Source: Hyphomicrobium nitrativorans NL23 (GTDB taxonomy: Bacteria > Pseudomonadota > Alphaproteobacteria > Rhizobiales > Hyphomicrobiaceae). From it: a stretch of 64,000 nt of DNA. The position numbers and the translations under genes were made by a program. Positions 8,919 to 21,940 of this stretch are shown here, piece after piece (position 1 is the first letter of the stretch; the number at the start of each line of letters is the position of its first letter). The DNA lies in NCBI RefSeq assembly GCF_000503895.1, contig NC_022997.1, positions 2,190,501-2,254,500 on the forward strand. The letters are read 5' to 3'. A model generated the notes under the pieces. It saw only the letters and a program-made list of their open reading frames with translations. It was not told the origin of the DNA and did no database searches.

Positions 8919-9176
8919 GATGGAACCCTCTCTCTGTCCGAATGTTTGGCCGCTATATAGGACAAGAGCCCTCCGAACGCGAGCAACGGCGGCGTTCGGC
9001 TCGGGCGCGGGGAGCGACAGCGTGTGCCAACGCATGCGGTTGCCAATTTCTTGACGCGGCAAACACCCTCGCATAGGGTCCGCCGCGATCCATGGACCAG
9101 GCTTCGAGCGGACTGTCCCTTGCATGTGACCTGAGCGTGCGAGACCGTCCCCTGCGAGCCCAAAATCGAGCTCACG

Positions 9177-10379
9177 ATGACCGCCACGCCCGCACCTTGG
9201 ACCGAGACCGCGCTCACGGCCCGCCTTGTGCTCGATGACGGCACCGTCATCGCCGGCATGGGCCTCGGCGCCACCGGCAGCGCGGCCGGTGAGGTCTGCT
9301 TCAACACCGCCATGACGGGCTATCAGGAAATCCTGACAGATCCATCCTACGCCGGGCAGATCATCACCTTTACGTTCCCCCACGTCGGCAACATCGGCAC
9401 CAACGACGAGGACACCGAGACGTCGAATCTCGCCTCGCGCTCGGGGGTTCGCGGTGCGGTGCTCCGCGCCGACATCACCGACCCGTCGAATTATCGCGCG
9501 ACCGCCCACTTCGATCGGTGGCTCAAGGCGCGCGGGATCATCGCCATCGCCGGCATCGATACGCGCGCGCTCACCGCGCGCATCCGCGAGAAGGGGATGC
9601 CGAACGCGGTCATCGCGCACGATCCGTCGGGCGTGTTCGACATCGAGAAGCTCAAGGGAGACGCGAAGGCATGGCCGGGCCTGCTCGGGCTCGATCTCGT
9701 GCCCGACGTGACGAGCGGGCAGAGCTATTCGTGGGACGAGACGCGCTGGGTCTGGGGCGAGGGCTACGGCCGCAACGAGAGCCCCGATTTTCACGTCGTC
9801 GCCATCGACTACGGCCTGAAGCGCAACATCTTGCGCTGTCTCGCGTCCGCCGGCTGCAAGGTGACGGTCGTGCCGGCCACGACCTCGGCCGAGGATGTGC
9901 TCGCGCGCAAGCCCGACGGCGTCTTTCTGTCGAACGGTCCGGGGGATCCGGCGGCCACCGGCACTTACGCGGTGCCGGAGATCCAGAAGCTGGTCGAGTC
10001 CGGCCTGCCGATGTTCGGGATTTGTCTCGGCCACCAGATGCTGGGCCTCGCGCTCGGCGCCAAGACGCAGAAGATGCATCAGGGCCATCACGGCGCGAAC
10101 CATCCGGTGAAGGATTCCACGACCGGCAAGGTCGAAATTACGTCGATGAACCACGGCTTTGCCGTCGATCGGGAAACACTTCCCGCGGGCGTCGTGGAGA
10201 CCCACGTCTCGCTGTTCGACGGCTCGAATTGCGGGATTCGGCTCGAAGGGCGGCCGATCTTCTCGGTCCAGTACCACCCCGAAGCCTCGCCCGGTCCTCA
10301 GGACAGCCACTACCTGTTTACCCGCTTCGTGAACGCCATGCGCGCGCAGAAGGGCGTCACTGCCGAGCCCGAACGGTGA
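9177..10379 (+). CDS. carA: Carbamoyl-phosphate synthase small subunit
   Basis: A 400-residue glutaminase subunit that delivers ammonia to CarB for carbamoyl phosphate used in pyrimidine and arginine synthesis. The N-terminal CPSase small-chain domain ([40 protein letters not shown]) is followed by a class I glutamine amidotransferase domain with the nucleophile elbow [16 protein letters not shown] and the catalytic His-Glu pair in [14 protein letters not shown]. It is separated from carB by two exported paralogues in the same orientation, instead of being adjacent. Confidence 0.98.
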   Translation: MTATPAPWTETALTARLVLDDGTVIAGMGLGATGSAAGEVCFNTAMTGYQEILTDPSYAGQIITFTFPHVGNIGTNDEDTETSNLASRSGVRGAVLRADITDPSNYRATAHFDRWLKARGIIAIAGIDTRALTARIREKGMPNAVIAHDPSGVFDIEKLKGDAKAWPGLLGLDLVPDVTSGQSYSWDETRWVWGEGYGRNESPDFHVVAIDYGLKRNILRCLASAGCKVTVVPATTSAEDVLARKPDGVFLSNGPGDPAATGTYAVPEIQKLVESGLPMFGICLGHQMLGLALGAKTQKMHQGHHGANHPVKDSTTGKVEITSMNHGFAVDRETLPAGVVETHVSLFDGSNCGIRLEGRPIFSVQYHPEASPGPQDSHYLFTRFVNAMRAQKGVTAEPER

Positions 10380-10496
10380 TGTCGCCGGCCGCGCTTTAGC
10401 AAAGTTCCCATATCATGATCGACTTTTTCCTGCTGAGGCGTATAGAGTGCGCGCCCGTCGGTAGATGAAACCTTGCGTCGTGAAATGAGTGGCCCC

Positions 10497-11117
10497 ATGC
10501 GCTTGAAACTACTTGTTCTTCCGCTTTTTGCCTTGTGCGCCGGCGCGCCCGCGGCGCAGGCCTGCGATGGCCGTGCCGAGGTCGAGGCCTCTTTTGTGAA
10601 GCAACAGGAGCAGCCGTGGCGCACGCGCATCGTGTCGGAAAGCGACGCGGGCATCGCGCAGGAGCAGATTTTCGATTATCAGCCGCCGAACCGCATGCAC
10701 CGCACGGTCAAGGTAGGCGATCAGACGGTTGAAACGATCGGGGTGAACCGTTGGGCCTGGAGCGCGGACAACGGCGCCTGGAGCGAGATGGAAGCCCCGC
10801 ACGCCCGGGTTGTCGCGATCCACATCCTGAACACGTTCCAGCCGCCCAAGGCGAGCATCGATTTCAAATGTCTCGGCGAGGTGAGCTACGAGGGTAAAAC
10901 CTACCTCGGTTATCAGAGCCCGGCGGAGACAGGCGAGAACGGGGCAGTTCTGGCGCGCACGATCTACGTCGACCCGGACACGCGCCTCCCAGCGTTCAAC
11001 GTCGTCGGTGCGCCGGACGGCAGCGGCGTGCCGGTTCACCGCGAAGAGTTTACCTATCCGACGGACATCAACATCATTCCGCCGATGGGCAACAGGGATC
11101 TCGACGCCCAGCCGTGA
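10497..11117 (+). CDS. Exported protein, paralogue 1 of a tandem pair (LolA-like pattern)
   Basis: A 206-residue exported protein: signal peptide MRLKLLVLPLFALCAGAPAA then cleavage near AQA-C. Upstream in-frame starts exist (TTG 10473, ATG 10485), but 10497 begins directly with a standard signal peptide. It shares ordered motifs with the next gene: a YQPPNRM segment, an F-K/E-CLG segment with a conserved cysteine, I/VYVDPDTRLP and a terminal FTYPTDINIIPP. The layout suggests the all-beta, lipid-binding LolA/LppX-like fold, but this is inferred from pattern only. Probably a periplasmic protein; the position between carA and carB says nothing clear about function. Confidence 0.7.
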   Translation: MRLKLLVLPLFALCAGAPAAQACDGRAEVEASFVKQQEQPWRTRIVSESDAGIAQEQIFDYQPPNRMHRTVKVGDQTVETIGVNRWAWSADNGAWSEMEAPHARVVAIHILNTFQPPKASIDFKCLGEVSYEGKTYLGYQSPAETGENGAVLARTIYVDPDTRLPAFNVVGAPDGSGVPVHREEFTYPTDINIIPPMGNRDLDAQP

Positions 11118-11218
11118 CGACCACTTGCGGCAAACGGAAAACGACTTAATTCACACACGAAGCTTCGGACCCCTGAAAAAAGGGGCTAAGAAGCCGCCAA
11201 AGGGAAGGAACCGACACG

Positions 11219-11902
11219 ATGATACGTCATGCGACGTTCGCCGCCCTCGCAGTTGCCGCGAGCCTGATGACCACGCCCGCCGCGGCCGATTGCTCCCAGG
11301 AGGTCGCACTCGCGGTGATGTCGCAGGGCAAGCAGCCGTTCCTGCGCAAAGAGACGAACATGATTACCGAATCGGGCCCGGTGAAAATGACCGTCGAGTA
11401 TCAGACGCCCAACCGGATGCGCCAGATCGTGGAGCCCATCGGCGGCACGGGCCCGCGGGTGGAAAGCGTCGTCGTGGACGAGAAGGCCTGGACCAACAGC
11501 GGCCAGGGCTGGACCCTGCTGCCGGCGGCCGAGACCGATATGCTCCTTCAGTACATGATCAAGAGCATTGCCCAGGTTTATCAGGAGGTCGGCAAGTTCG
11601 AGTGCCTCGGCGCCGAGACGCTTGAGGGCGAGAAGGTTCGGGCTTATCGCGGGCTCGATCCGGATCCGCCGACGGATATGCCTGAGGAAATGAGGCAGAT
11701 GCCGAGCACCGCGCAGAAAAACGAGGCCGTCCGCATGGTGTACCTCAACCCCGAAACGGGTCTGCCGGTGCGCAGCATCCTGGCCCGGCAGGGGCACCTG
11801 GATAAGCCGCTCTTCAAGGAAGTCTACACCTACCCCGACAAAATCGAGATCGAGCCCCCTAAGGATGTGATCGAGCCGCCGAAAACGGATGGTGGCCAGT
11901 AA
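11219..11902 (+). CDS. Exported protein, paralogue 2 of a tandem pair (LolA-like pattern)
   Basis: A 227-residue exported protein with signal peptide MIRHATFAALAVAASLMTTP ending near AAA-D. GGGAAGGA precedes the ATG at 11219. It aligns by eye with the preceding gene: YQTPNRMRQI, FECLGAETLEGEKV, VYLNPETGLPVRSI and YTYPDKIEIEPP correspond to its neighbour's motifs, so the two arose by tandem duplication. Its C-terminus carries an extra proline/glutamate-rich tail (PPKDVIEPPKTDGGQ). Likely periplasmic; function unknown. The gap to carB is 173 nt. Confidence 0.75.
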   Translation: MIRHATFAALAVAASLMTTPAAADCSQEVALAVMSQGKQPFLRKETNMITESGPVKMTVEYQTPNRMRQIVEPIGGTGPRVESVVVDEKAWTNSGQGWTLLPAAETDMLLQYMIKSIAQVYQEVGKFECLGAETLEGEKVRAYRGLDPDPPTDMPEEMRQMPSTAQKNEAVRMVYLNPETGLPVRSILARQGHLDKPLFKEVYTYPDKIEIEPPKDVIEPPKTDGGQ

Positions 11903-12075
11903 CATCGCCGGAAAAGGGGTTGAAAGAATCTGCGAGGGTGCCGAAAGGTGCCCTCGCTTGTTGTCGGAAGCCGTTCACTGCCCGCCGCCGTCCAACGGGT
12001 CGCAGGTCGACCGCTGGAACGAGTGCGTCTGGGCTATAGCCAAACCCGAAACCGTCGAATAGAACCGCCCTCGCC

Positions 12076-15429
<3,354 letters not shown>

Positions 15430-15544
15430 GGCGTTTTGGCTCTGTCGGGCGTTAGCCTGCGTAAAGTCGCACTACCGAGTACCGAAATCGTTGGGATCAT
15501 GTGGGTTCTGGTCAAGCGGCCAGACCGAATGGGAGAATTTAGCG

Positions 15545-16024
15545 ATGTCGATGGAACGGGTTCCGATGACGATCGAGGGCTTCAAGTCGCTCGAAACGGA
15601 GCTTCATCGTCTGAAAGCCGAGGAGCGCCCGCGGATCATCCAGGCCATCGCTGAGGCTCGCGCACACGGCGATCTCTCGGAGAACGCCGAGTATCACGCC
15701 GCGAAGGAAGCCCAGGGCTTTAACGAAGCGCGCGTGGCCGAACTCGAAGACAAGATCAATCGCGCCGAGGTCGTCGACACGTCGAAGCTCTCGGGCACGT
15801 CCATCAAGTTCGGCGCGACCGTCCATCTTGAGGACGAGGACACCGGCGAGAAGGTGAAGTACAAGATCGTGGGCGATCTCGAAGCCGACGTGAAGGCCGG
15901 CAAGATCTCGATTTCGAGCCCCATTGCGCGCGCGCTGATCGGCAAGGGCCAGGGCGATACCGCCGAAGTCACGACGCCCAAAGGCGCGCGCTCCTACGAA
16001 GTCCTCAAGATCGAGTGGAAGTGA
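15545..16024 (+). CDS. greA: Transcription elongation factor GreA
   Basis: A 159-residue factor that rescues backtracked RNA polymerase by stimulating transcript cleavage. The N-terminal coiled coil ([40 protein letters not shown] with the acidic tip residues D and E) and the C-terminal FKBP-like domain ([20 protein letters not shown]) are intact. The frame is open from 15491; I chose the ATG at 15545 because GGGAGAA lies just upstream and MSMERVPMT is the family start. A CTGG/CCAG hairpin lies in the leader. Confidence 0.96.
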   Translation: MSMERVPMTIEGFKSLETELHRLKAEERPRIIQAIAEARAHGDLSENAEYHAAKEAQGFNEARVAELEDKINRAEVVDTSKLSGTSIKFGATVHLEDEDTGEKVKYKIVGDLEADVKAGKISISSPIARALIGKGQGDTAEVTTPKGARSYEVLKIEWK

Positions 16025-16032
16025 GGGCGGCC

Positions 16033-16926
16033 GTGCCCCGCGACACTGACGCTGGGGTGCGCTCTTCGCTCGCGGGGAAATCACCGAGTTCGCATCTCGA
16101 CCGGCGGCGCCTGCTCACGGCGCTCGCCGCTCTCCCTGTCGGCGGGTTTCTCGCGTCGGTGGGATCCGCGGCTTTTGCAGCGACGAAACCCGTATCGCTC
16201 GTGCCAAGCCTGTCGCGTCCGATTGCGGCAGCAGGGCAGACCGGCGTTCTCGTCTTCGAACTCGAAAACGGCGACATCGGCGTTTCCGACCGGGCGCGTG
16301 CCGAGCGGGGTTTTCTGCCCGCTTCGACATTCAAGATCCCGAACACGCTGATCGCGCTCGAAACCGGCGTTGCCGACAGCCTCGATGCGCCGGTGTTTCG
16401 GTGGGACGGCAAGGAGCGTGGTTTTTCGGGTCAGCCCGTTGCGGCCTGGAACCGCGACCAGCCTTTGCGCGATGCTTTCCGCAACTCTGCCGTTTGGGTC
16501 TATCAGGACGTCGCGCGGCGTATCGGCCGGGAGCGCATGCAGCAGTTTGTCGATAAAATGGGGTACGGAAACTGCGATCTCTCCGGCGCGGCGATCGACG
16601 CCTTCTGGCTCACCGGCAAGCTTCGGATCAGCGCGCTTGAGCAGATCCGTTTTCTCGATGAGCTGCGTGCAAAACGCCTGGCCGTTTCCGAGCGCGCACA
16701 AACGCTCGTCCATGAGGTCATGGAGGTCGAGCGAACGTCGGACTATGTCCTTCGCGGGAAGACGGGATGGGCCGACGAGATCGCGCTCGGCTGGTTCGTT
16801 GGCTGGATCGAGAGCGGCAAGGGATCGCGTTTGTTTGTATTGAACATCGACATGGCGAATGCCGCATCGGCGCAATCGCGCGTCGAGATCGTGAAGTCCG
16901 CAGCACGAGACCTGCACCTTATTTGA
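16033..16926 (+). CDS. Class D (OXA-type) beta-lactamase-like serine hydrolase
   Basis: An exported serine beta-lactamase of class D. All diagnostic motifs are present in order: STFK (catalytic Ser and carboxylatable Lys) in FLPASTFKIPNTLIALETG, S-x-V in FRNSAVWVYQ, YGN in MGYGNCD, FWLTGKLRISALEQIRFL, and KTG in LRGKTGWAD. The N-terminal signal has DRRRLLTALAALPVGGFLAS, a possible Tat signal. The start is uncertain: GTG at 16015, 16021 or 16033; I prefer 16033 because GAGGG precedes it. It lies within 10 nt of greA and just before an MFS gene. Nothing mobile flanks it, so it looks chromosomal and ancestral. Substrate range cannot be read from the sequence. Confidence 0.88.
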   Translation: MPRDTDAGVRSSLAGKSPSSHLDRRRLLTALAALPVGGFLASVGSAAFAATKPVSLVPSLSRPIAAAGQTGVLVFELENGDIGVSDRARAERGFLPASTFKIPNTLIALETGVADSLDAPVFRWDGKERGFSGQPVAAWNRDQPLRDAFRNSAVWVYQDVARRIGRERMQQFVDKMGYGNCDLSGAAIDAFWLTGKLRISALEQIRFLDELRAKRLAVSERAQTLVHEVMEVERTSDYVLRGKTGWADEIALGWFVGWIESGKGSRLFVLNIDMANAASAQSRVEIVKSAARDLHLI

Positions 16927-16967
16927 AAGGGCATGCAATGCCCCGGCGTTTGAGTGCGAGCTGAGCG

Positions 16968-18224
16968 ATGAGTGAGAAAAAAAGCCTCGGCGCGGCGGCC
17001 ACTGCCCCGAAATCCGCCTTCGCCTACCGGGCGTTCGTGCTCTACTGGCTGGCGCGCTTCTGCAACAGCTTTGCCATCCAGATCGTGTCCGTCGCCGTCG
17101 GCTGGCAGATCTACGACGAGACGCGCAACGCCTTTCTGCTCGGCATGGTTGGCCTCGTGCAGTTCGCGCCCGCGTTGCTGTTCGTGCTCGCGACGGGCGC
17201 CGTTGCGGATCGCTACGACCGCCGCGCCGTCATGGGCCTTTGCATCGCGCTCGAAGCGATCTGTGCGGCCTCTCTCGGCGTGTTCTGGGTCTTGCACACG
17301 GCGGAGGTGGACTCGGGCCACCCCATCTGGCCGGTGTTCGCCGTCCTGACGCTGTTCGGCCTCGCGCGCGCGTTCCTGACGCCGTCGTTGCAGTCGCTCG
17401 CCGCCAATCTCGTGCCGCGCGAAGTCTTCGCCAATGCGGTGGCGTGGAATTCCTCGGCCATGCAGGCTTCTTTCACGATCGGCCCCGCCATCGGCGGCCT
17501 GCTCTATGGACTCTCCTTTCAGGTGCCTTACATCGTCGCCTTTTCGATGTTTTGCGTGGCGATTGTCTTGACGGCCCTCATTCCGAGAACGACGCAGCGC
17601 GCGAGCGGAGAGAAACGCTCCGTCGAAACCATGCTGGCGGGCGTGCGCTACATCCGCTCCAATCCCGTCGTGCTCGGCGCGATCACGCTCGACCTTTTCG
17701 CGGTGCTGCTTGGCGGGGTCATGGCGCTGCTGCCGATCTTCGCGCGCGACATCCTCGATGCGGGACCGATGGGTCTCGGTTTCCTGCGTTCGGCGGCGGG
17801 CGTCGGTGCGCTCGTCACCGCCATCTATCTCGTGCGCAACCCGATCCGCAATCACGCAGGCCGCATCATGTTCGCGGGCGTTGCGGTCTATGGCCTCTCG
17901 ATCGTGATTTTCGGGTTGTCGACGACGCTCTGGCTCTCGGTCCCGATGCTGTTCATGATGGGCGCGGCCGACATGCTGAGCGTCAACGTCCGTGCGACGC
18001 TGATCCAACTCGCGACGCCCGACGACGTGCGTGGGCGTGTCAGTGCCGTCAACAGCGTGTTCATCGGCGCATCGAACGAGGTGGGAGAGTTCCGTGCCGG
18101 CACGATGGCCGCGCTCATCGGTGCGGTACCTGCCGTCGTGATCGGCGGCGCGGGCGCGATCGGCATCGCAGCCTTGTGGGCGCGCCTGTTCCCCGATCTT
18201 TACAACAAGCAGAAGGTGACGTGA
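16968..18224 (+). CDS. MFS transporter, EntS/DHA3-like
   Basis: A 418-residue inner-membrane protein with about 12 hydrophobic helices. The opening motif YRAFVLYWLARFCNSFAIQI, the loop motif GAVADRYDRRAVM and AFLTPSLQSLAANLVP followed by GPAIGGLLYGL match the DHA3/EntS-type major facilitator exporters. The ATG at 16968 comes 41 nt after the beta-lactamase stop, so the two may be cotranscribed, but a functional link (for example drug export) is only a guess. Converges with the GGDEF gene, 22 nt apart. Confidence 0.9.
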   Translation: MSEKKSLGAAATAPKSAFAYRAFVLYWLARFCNSFAIQIVSVAVGWQIYDETRNAFLLGMVGLVQFAPALLFVLATGAVADRYDRRAVMGLCIALEAICAASLGVFWVLHTAEVDSGHPIWPVFAVLTLFGLARAFLTPSLQSLAANLVPREVFANAVAWNSSAMQASFTIGPAIGGLLYGLSFQVPYIVAFSMFCVAIVLTALIPRTTQRASGEKRSVETMLAGVRYIRSNPVVLGAITLDLFAVLLGGVMALLPIFARDILDAGPMGLGFLRSAAGVGALVTAIYLVRNPIRNHAGRIMFAGVAVYGLSIVIFGLSTTLWLSVPMLFMMGAADMLSVNVRATLIQLATPDDVRGRVSAVNSVFIGASNEVGEFRAGTMAALIGAVPAVVIGGAGAIGIAALWARLFPDLYNKQKVT

Positions 18225-18246
18225 TCGCCGCAGCCGTTGTGCACCA

Positions 18247-19191
18247 TCACGCCACGGCCGGAACGCGAAACCATCCCCAGCTTCCCTTGCGCGCCGCCTT
18301 GAGGCGATAGAGCGCCTGGTCCGCGCAATTCAGCAGCTCCTTCAAGTCCCGCCCATCCTGAGGGAACAGGCTGACGCCGACCGTGCATCCCACTGTCGCG
18401 CGCTCGTTTCCGATCTGGATGGGACGTGAAACGGCCGATTTGATGCGTTGGCACACATGTGGAACGCGGGCCATGTCCGCGAGCGTTGGCAGGTAGACGA
18501 CGAACTCGTCGCCCCCGAGACGGCACGTCAAGTCGTCATGGCGCACACTTGCGCGGAGGCGCCGGCCGACCTCGACGAGAACTTCGTCCCCGGCCTCGTG
18601 TCCGAGGCCATCGTTGACCGCCTTGAAGCCGTCCAGATCGATCAGCAACAACGCGGCCATCGCAGTGCCGGCCTCTCGTGTGGGGAGATCCTGCGCCCAG
18701 CGAAGCTCCAGCGCGCGCCTGTTGGGCAGGCCGGTCAAGGAATCGAGAAATGCAATCGAGCGCAACGCGTGCTCTGCGGTTTTGTGATGTGAAACGTCCT
18801 CGAACGTCGCGATGGCGATTCCGAGGTCATGCAGCAGAACGCCGCGATGCTGCACCGTCTTGACGCTTCCGTCGCCGCACAGGATCTGAAGCTCGACGGT
18901 GTCGACATCGTCGATCGCGCCCTGGCCACCCATCCAGAGCCGCTCCCAGAGCGCACGCGATTTGATACGGTCTTCCGCGCGGAGGTAGACTTGATCGATC
19001 CACTGGAAGACGGTGTCGAAGGCGTCGTCGGTGTAGCCGAACGTTCTCTTGAAGCTTCGGTTGACGAAGCGGATCTTTTCGTCGGCGATACTGGCCCACG
19101 ACAGGGGCGTGGGGATCGCATCGAGAAAGACGCGCAGATCCTCGTCCGAGAACGTTGCCTGCCCCGCCTGGTTCGTAAACCGTGTGACCAT
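18247..19191 (-). CDS. PAS-GGDEF diguanylate cyclase
   Basis: A 314-residue soluble c-di-GMP synthase. The N-terminal PAS domain (residues about 15-125: IPTPLSWASIADEKIRFVNR, FGYTDDAF) is followed by a GGDEF domain starting at DSLTGLPNRRALE. The catalytic signature is intact, CRLGGDEFVVYLP, and the inhibitory I-site RHDD sits five residues before it, so feedback control by c-di-GMP is expected. No membrane segment is present. The frame is open to 19308; the ATG at 19191 (MVTRFTNQAG) is the likely start. Confidence 0.93.
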   Translation of the reverse strand: MVTRFTNQAGQATFSDEDLRVFLDAIPTPLSWASIADEKIRFVNRSFKRTFGYTDDAFDTVFQWIDQVYLRAEDRIKSRALWERLWMGGQGAIDDVDTVELQILCGDGSVKTVQHRGVLLHDLGIAIATFEDVSHHKTAEHALRSIAFLDSLTGLPNRRALELRWAQDLPTREAGTAMAALLLIDLDGFKAVNDGLGHEAGDEVLVEVGRRLRASVRHDDLTCRLGGDEFVVYLPTLADMARVPHVCQRIKSAVSRPIQIGNERATVGCTVGVSLFPQDGRDLKELLNCADQALYRLKAARKGSWGWFRVPAVA

Positions 19192-19369
19192 TGAGAAACG
19201 ACTCCGCACGCAAACCTGCGAGCGAAGAAACCGCTTCGAACGCCGGGCGTACCGACCGCGGATGGCAGGGGAGGAAAGGAGGCGATCTGCTCGCAGGATC
19301 GCGTCCAAGCGCGAGAGCCTCGGCGAAAAACGTTAGAAATTCCTTAGCGTTCACCACAAATAGCGGGCG

Positions 19370-19855
19370 TTAGCCCGCATCGTCCGGCACGGTGAGCGGC
19401 ACGCCGGGCGCGAGCTTCGCGCGGCGGATGGCGAGGTTCGTCTTGACGCTGGCCACGTTCGGGGCCGCTGTCAGCTCCTTCAGGACGAAGTCCTGGAAGG
19501 TCGAGAGATCGGGCGTCACGCACTTCAGGATGTAGTCGCTTTCGCCCGACAGCATGTGAGCCTCCCGTACGACGGGCCAGGACAGCACCAGGTCTTCGAA
19601 GGCGCGCAGGTCCGGCTCGGCCTGGTTGTGCAACCCGACGAGGGCGAACGCCGTCAGCTCGAAGCCGAGCACCCGTTCGTCCACCAGCGCCGTATAGCCC
19701 TGGATGACGCCCGCGGCTTCGAGCGCACGCACCCGCCGGAGGCATGGCGGCGCGGACAGCCCCACCTTCTTGGCCAATGCGACGTTGGTAAGCGCGCCAT
19801 CGGCCATCAGCTCGCGCAGAATGCGGCGGTCGGTTGCGTCCAGGCGGAAGGCCAT
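19370..19855 (-). CDS. Lrp/AsnC family transcriptional regulator
   Basis: A 161-residue regulator: N-terminal winged helix (LDATDRRILRELMADGALTN, VGLSAPPCLRRVRALEAAGV) and a C-terminal RAM/ActR ligand-binding domain (ALVGLHNQ, SGESDYILKCVTPDLSTF). Lrp-type proteins form dimers or octamers and often respond to amino acids. It is transcribed divergently from the ELM1-like gene with 185 nt between them, so that gap probably contains its operator, but I could not single out a site. Confidence 0.94.
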   Translation of the reverse strand: MAFRLDATDRRILRELMADGALTNVALAKKVGLSAPPCLRRVRALEAAGVIQGYTALVDERVLGFELTAFALVGLHNQAEPDLRAFEDLVLSWPVVREAHMLSGESDYILKCVTPDLSTFQDFVLKELTAAPNVASVKTNLAIRRAKLAPGVPLTVPDDAG

Positions 19856-20040
19856 AACATGTCCTCGATGGCGTCGGTGTCTCCCGGCGTAGGGCAGGAC
19901 GGCAACAAATGCAAAGATTTCCTGTGCATAAAGAGCGGTCTATTGCTCGAAATACCGCTGCCGGAAGCAGTAGACAGCTCCCTCGCCGCGAGACAATGTG
20001 AGCCCCATGCAGAACGCGATACGGCCGACGGAGCGCGCAC

Positions 20041-21021
20041 ATGGAACCTGAGCGCGCCATGGCGGGTGCGAAAGCGTGGATCATTAGTGACGGGAAGGCG
20101 GGGCATGAAGCCCTGTGCCTCGGGGTCGCGGAAGCCCTCGGGCTCGACGTCGAGATGAAGCGCATCCGGCCGTCCGGCATTTGGACGGCGATGGCGCCAT
20201 GGGGGCCGGTCTCGCCTGCCGAACGGTTCGGCCGTGCAGGCTCGCTGTTTGCGCCGCCGTGGCCGCCGATCGCGTTCGCGGCGGGCCGCACGACCACGCC
20301 CTATATCCGCGCCTTGAAGCGGCGAGCGGGCCTCAAGACGTACACGGTCGTGATGCTCGATCCTAAGACAAGCCCCGCGACGGCCGATCTCTTCTGGGTG
20401 CCGCAGCATGACAAACGGCGCGGGGCGAATGTCGTCACGACCTTGACGGCCCCGCACAGGTTTTCCGCGCGCCGCCTTGCGGACATCCGTGCCGAGCCCG
20501 ACGCCGCCATCGGCGCACTTCGCTCCCCCCGCGTTGCCGTCCTCGTCGGCGGGCCGAACGAGCGCTACCTCTACCCGGAGCCGGTGATTGGGAGGTTTCA
20601 GGATGTTGTCCGGTCGCTTGCGATGCTTGGCGCCGGTCTGATGATCACCACGTCGCGGCGCACGCCGAATGCGCTTGTGACCGCGCTCGAAGCGCTGCAA
20701 CGCGAGACCGGCGCGCTGCTGTGGACGGGGGAGGGGCCAAATCCCTATCCCGCGTTTCTAGCGGGCGCCGACGCATTCCTCGTCACGGCCGACAGCGTCA
20801 ACATGGCGGGCGAGGCGGCGGCGACCGGCCGTCCTATCTATGTCTTCGAGCCCGAAGGCGGCGCCGAGAAATTCAAGGTGTTCCACGCCGCCCTGCACGA
20901 TCTCGGGGTGACGCGGCCCGCGCCGGAGCGCTTCGAAACGCTTGAGACGTGGAGCTATCCCGCGCTCGACGCGGCACAATCCATTGCCGCCGAAATCGAG
21001 CACCGCTGGCAGCGCCGCTAA
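20041..21021 (+). CDS. Mitochondrial fission ELM1-like protein (DUF1022)
   Basis: A 326-residue protein of the ELM1/COG3660 family: WIISDGKAGHEALCLGVAEA at the start, a central VVMLDPKTSPATADLFWVPQHD, GGPNERYLYPE, and the C-terminal nucleotide-sugar-transferase-like segment FLVTADSVNMAGEAAATGRP IYVFEPEG. Bacterial members are thought to resemble GT-B glycosyltransferases; no reaction is established. GGAG 7 nt upstream supports the ATG at 20041 over the one at 20059. Divergent from the Lrp-type gene. Confidence 0.88.
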   Translation: MEPERAMAGAKAWIISDGKAGHEALCLGVAEALGLDVEMKRIRPSGIWTAMAPWGPVSPAERFGRAGSLFAPPWPPIAFAAGRTTTPYIRALKRRAGLKTYTVVMLDPKTSPATADLFWVPQHDKRRGANVVTTLTAPHRFSARRLADIRAEPDAAIGALRSPRVAVLVGGPNERYLYPEPVIGRFQDVVRSLAMLGAGLMITTSRRTPNALVTALEALQRETGALLWTGEGPNPYPAFLAGADAFLVTADSVNMAGEAAATGRPIYVFEPEGGAEKFKVFHAALHDLGVTRPAPERFETLETWSYPALDAAQSIAAEIEHRWQRR

Positions 21022-21091
21022 GGTCCGTCGACCAGCTTGACGTAGCTGCGACGGGCGGGAAACTCTCGGAGACGAGAACTATCGGCAGCGG

Positions 21092-21865
21092 ATGCCGAGG
21101 CAAGGGGATGTGTTGGGGGACGCCGTGGCGGACGTGATCAAGGCGGGCGGCACGGTGGCCTCGCCCGAGCGGCTCTCGCCTTTTGGATGGACTTGGCGGC
21201 TTGCCGAGATGGCGTTGCTGTTCGGGCTCGCGCCGCTCGTGATGATGTGGCTCGTCCACGGCGAGCGCATTCCGCTGCTGTCGGACTACATTCCGGCGGG
21301 CACCAAGATCCCGATCTTCGTCGCGCTTCTCCCTGTGCTGTTCATCGCCGCGTTCCTGCTTCTAATCGATCCGACGTTCCGCCTGCGCGACGAGTTGCGG
21401 CGCGGCATCCGGTGGCGCAACGCGCTCTCGATTGTGCTGATCTTTCTCGTCATGGGCGGGGCGGCGACATGGTGGGTGAAAAGCTATCACCCGGCGTGGT
21501 TCCTCGAATTTCCGGCCAATCGCCCCGACACGTACATGCGCATCATGATCGGCTATCCCGTCTTCTCGGTGGCGGCACAGGAGCTGCTTTACCGCTCGTT
21601 CTTCTTCCACCGCTACGGGCCGATGTTCGGCTCGCAGGTCTGGCTCATCGTGATCGTGAACGGGCTTCTGTTCGGATACGCGCACATCGTCATGGGCTCT
21701 CCGTTCGCCATTGCCGCGACGGCGCTCGGCGGCTTGATCCTGGCCGCGCGTTATGCGGTCACGCGCTCGTTCTGGGCCGTCTTCATCGAGCACACGCTGT
21801 GGGGTTGGCTGATCTTCACCATCGGCCTCGGCCGCTACTTTTTTACAGGTGTGTCCAACTTGTGA
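21092..21865 (+). CDS. CPBP family intramembrane metalloprotease
   Basis: A 257-residue polytopic membrane protein (about seven hydrophobic helices) with the CPBP/Abi motifs in the C-terminal half: QELLYRSFFFHRYG (the EExxxR motif, with the first Glu replaced by Gln), LLFGYAHIVMG (FxxxH) and FIEHTLWGW. These proteases cleave within or near the membrane; substrates are unknown. The start is uncertain: ATG 21092, or GTG 21110 with a purine-rich GAGGCAAGGGGA before it. Follows the ELM1-like gene by 70 nt and may be cotranscribed. Confidence 0.85.
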   Translation: MPRQGDVLGDAVADVIKAGGTVASPERLSPFGWTWRLAEMALLFGLAPLVMMWLVHGERIPLLSDYIPAGTKIPIFVALLPVLFIAAFLLLIDPTFRLRDELRRGIRWRNALSIVLIFLVMGGAATWWVKSYHPAWFLEFPANRPDTYMRIMIGYPVFSVAAQELLYRSFFFHRYGPMFGSQVWLIVIVNGLLFGYAHIVMGSPFAIAATALGGLILAARYAVTRSFWAVFIEHTLWGWLIFTIGLGRYFFTGVSNL

Positions 21866-21940
21866 CCATTGGATCGATCGATTTCGTTATCAGGAAGTTC
21901 GCCATACTGACGAATCGCATTTAACTATCGGGCAATTCCG

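Noticed and set aside
8919-10310. Upstream extension of the YqeY-like frame through carA antisense
   Set aside because: AGAGGG before ATG 8918 and the family start place the gene at 8469-8918; carA on the other strand is certain.
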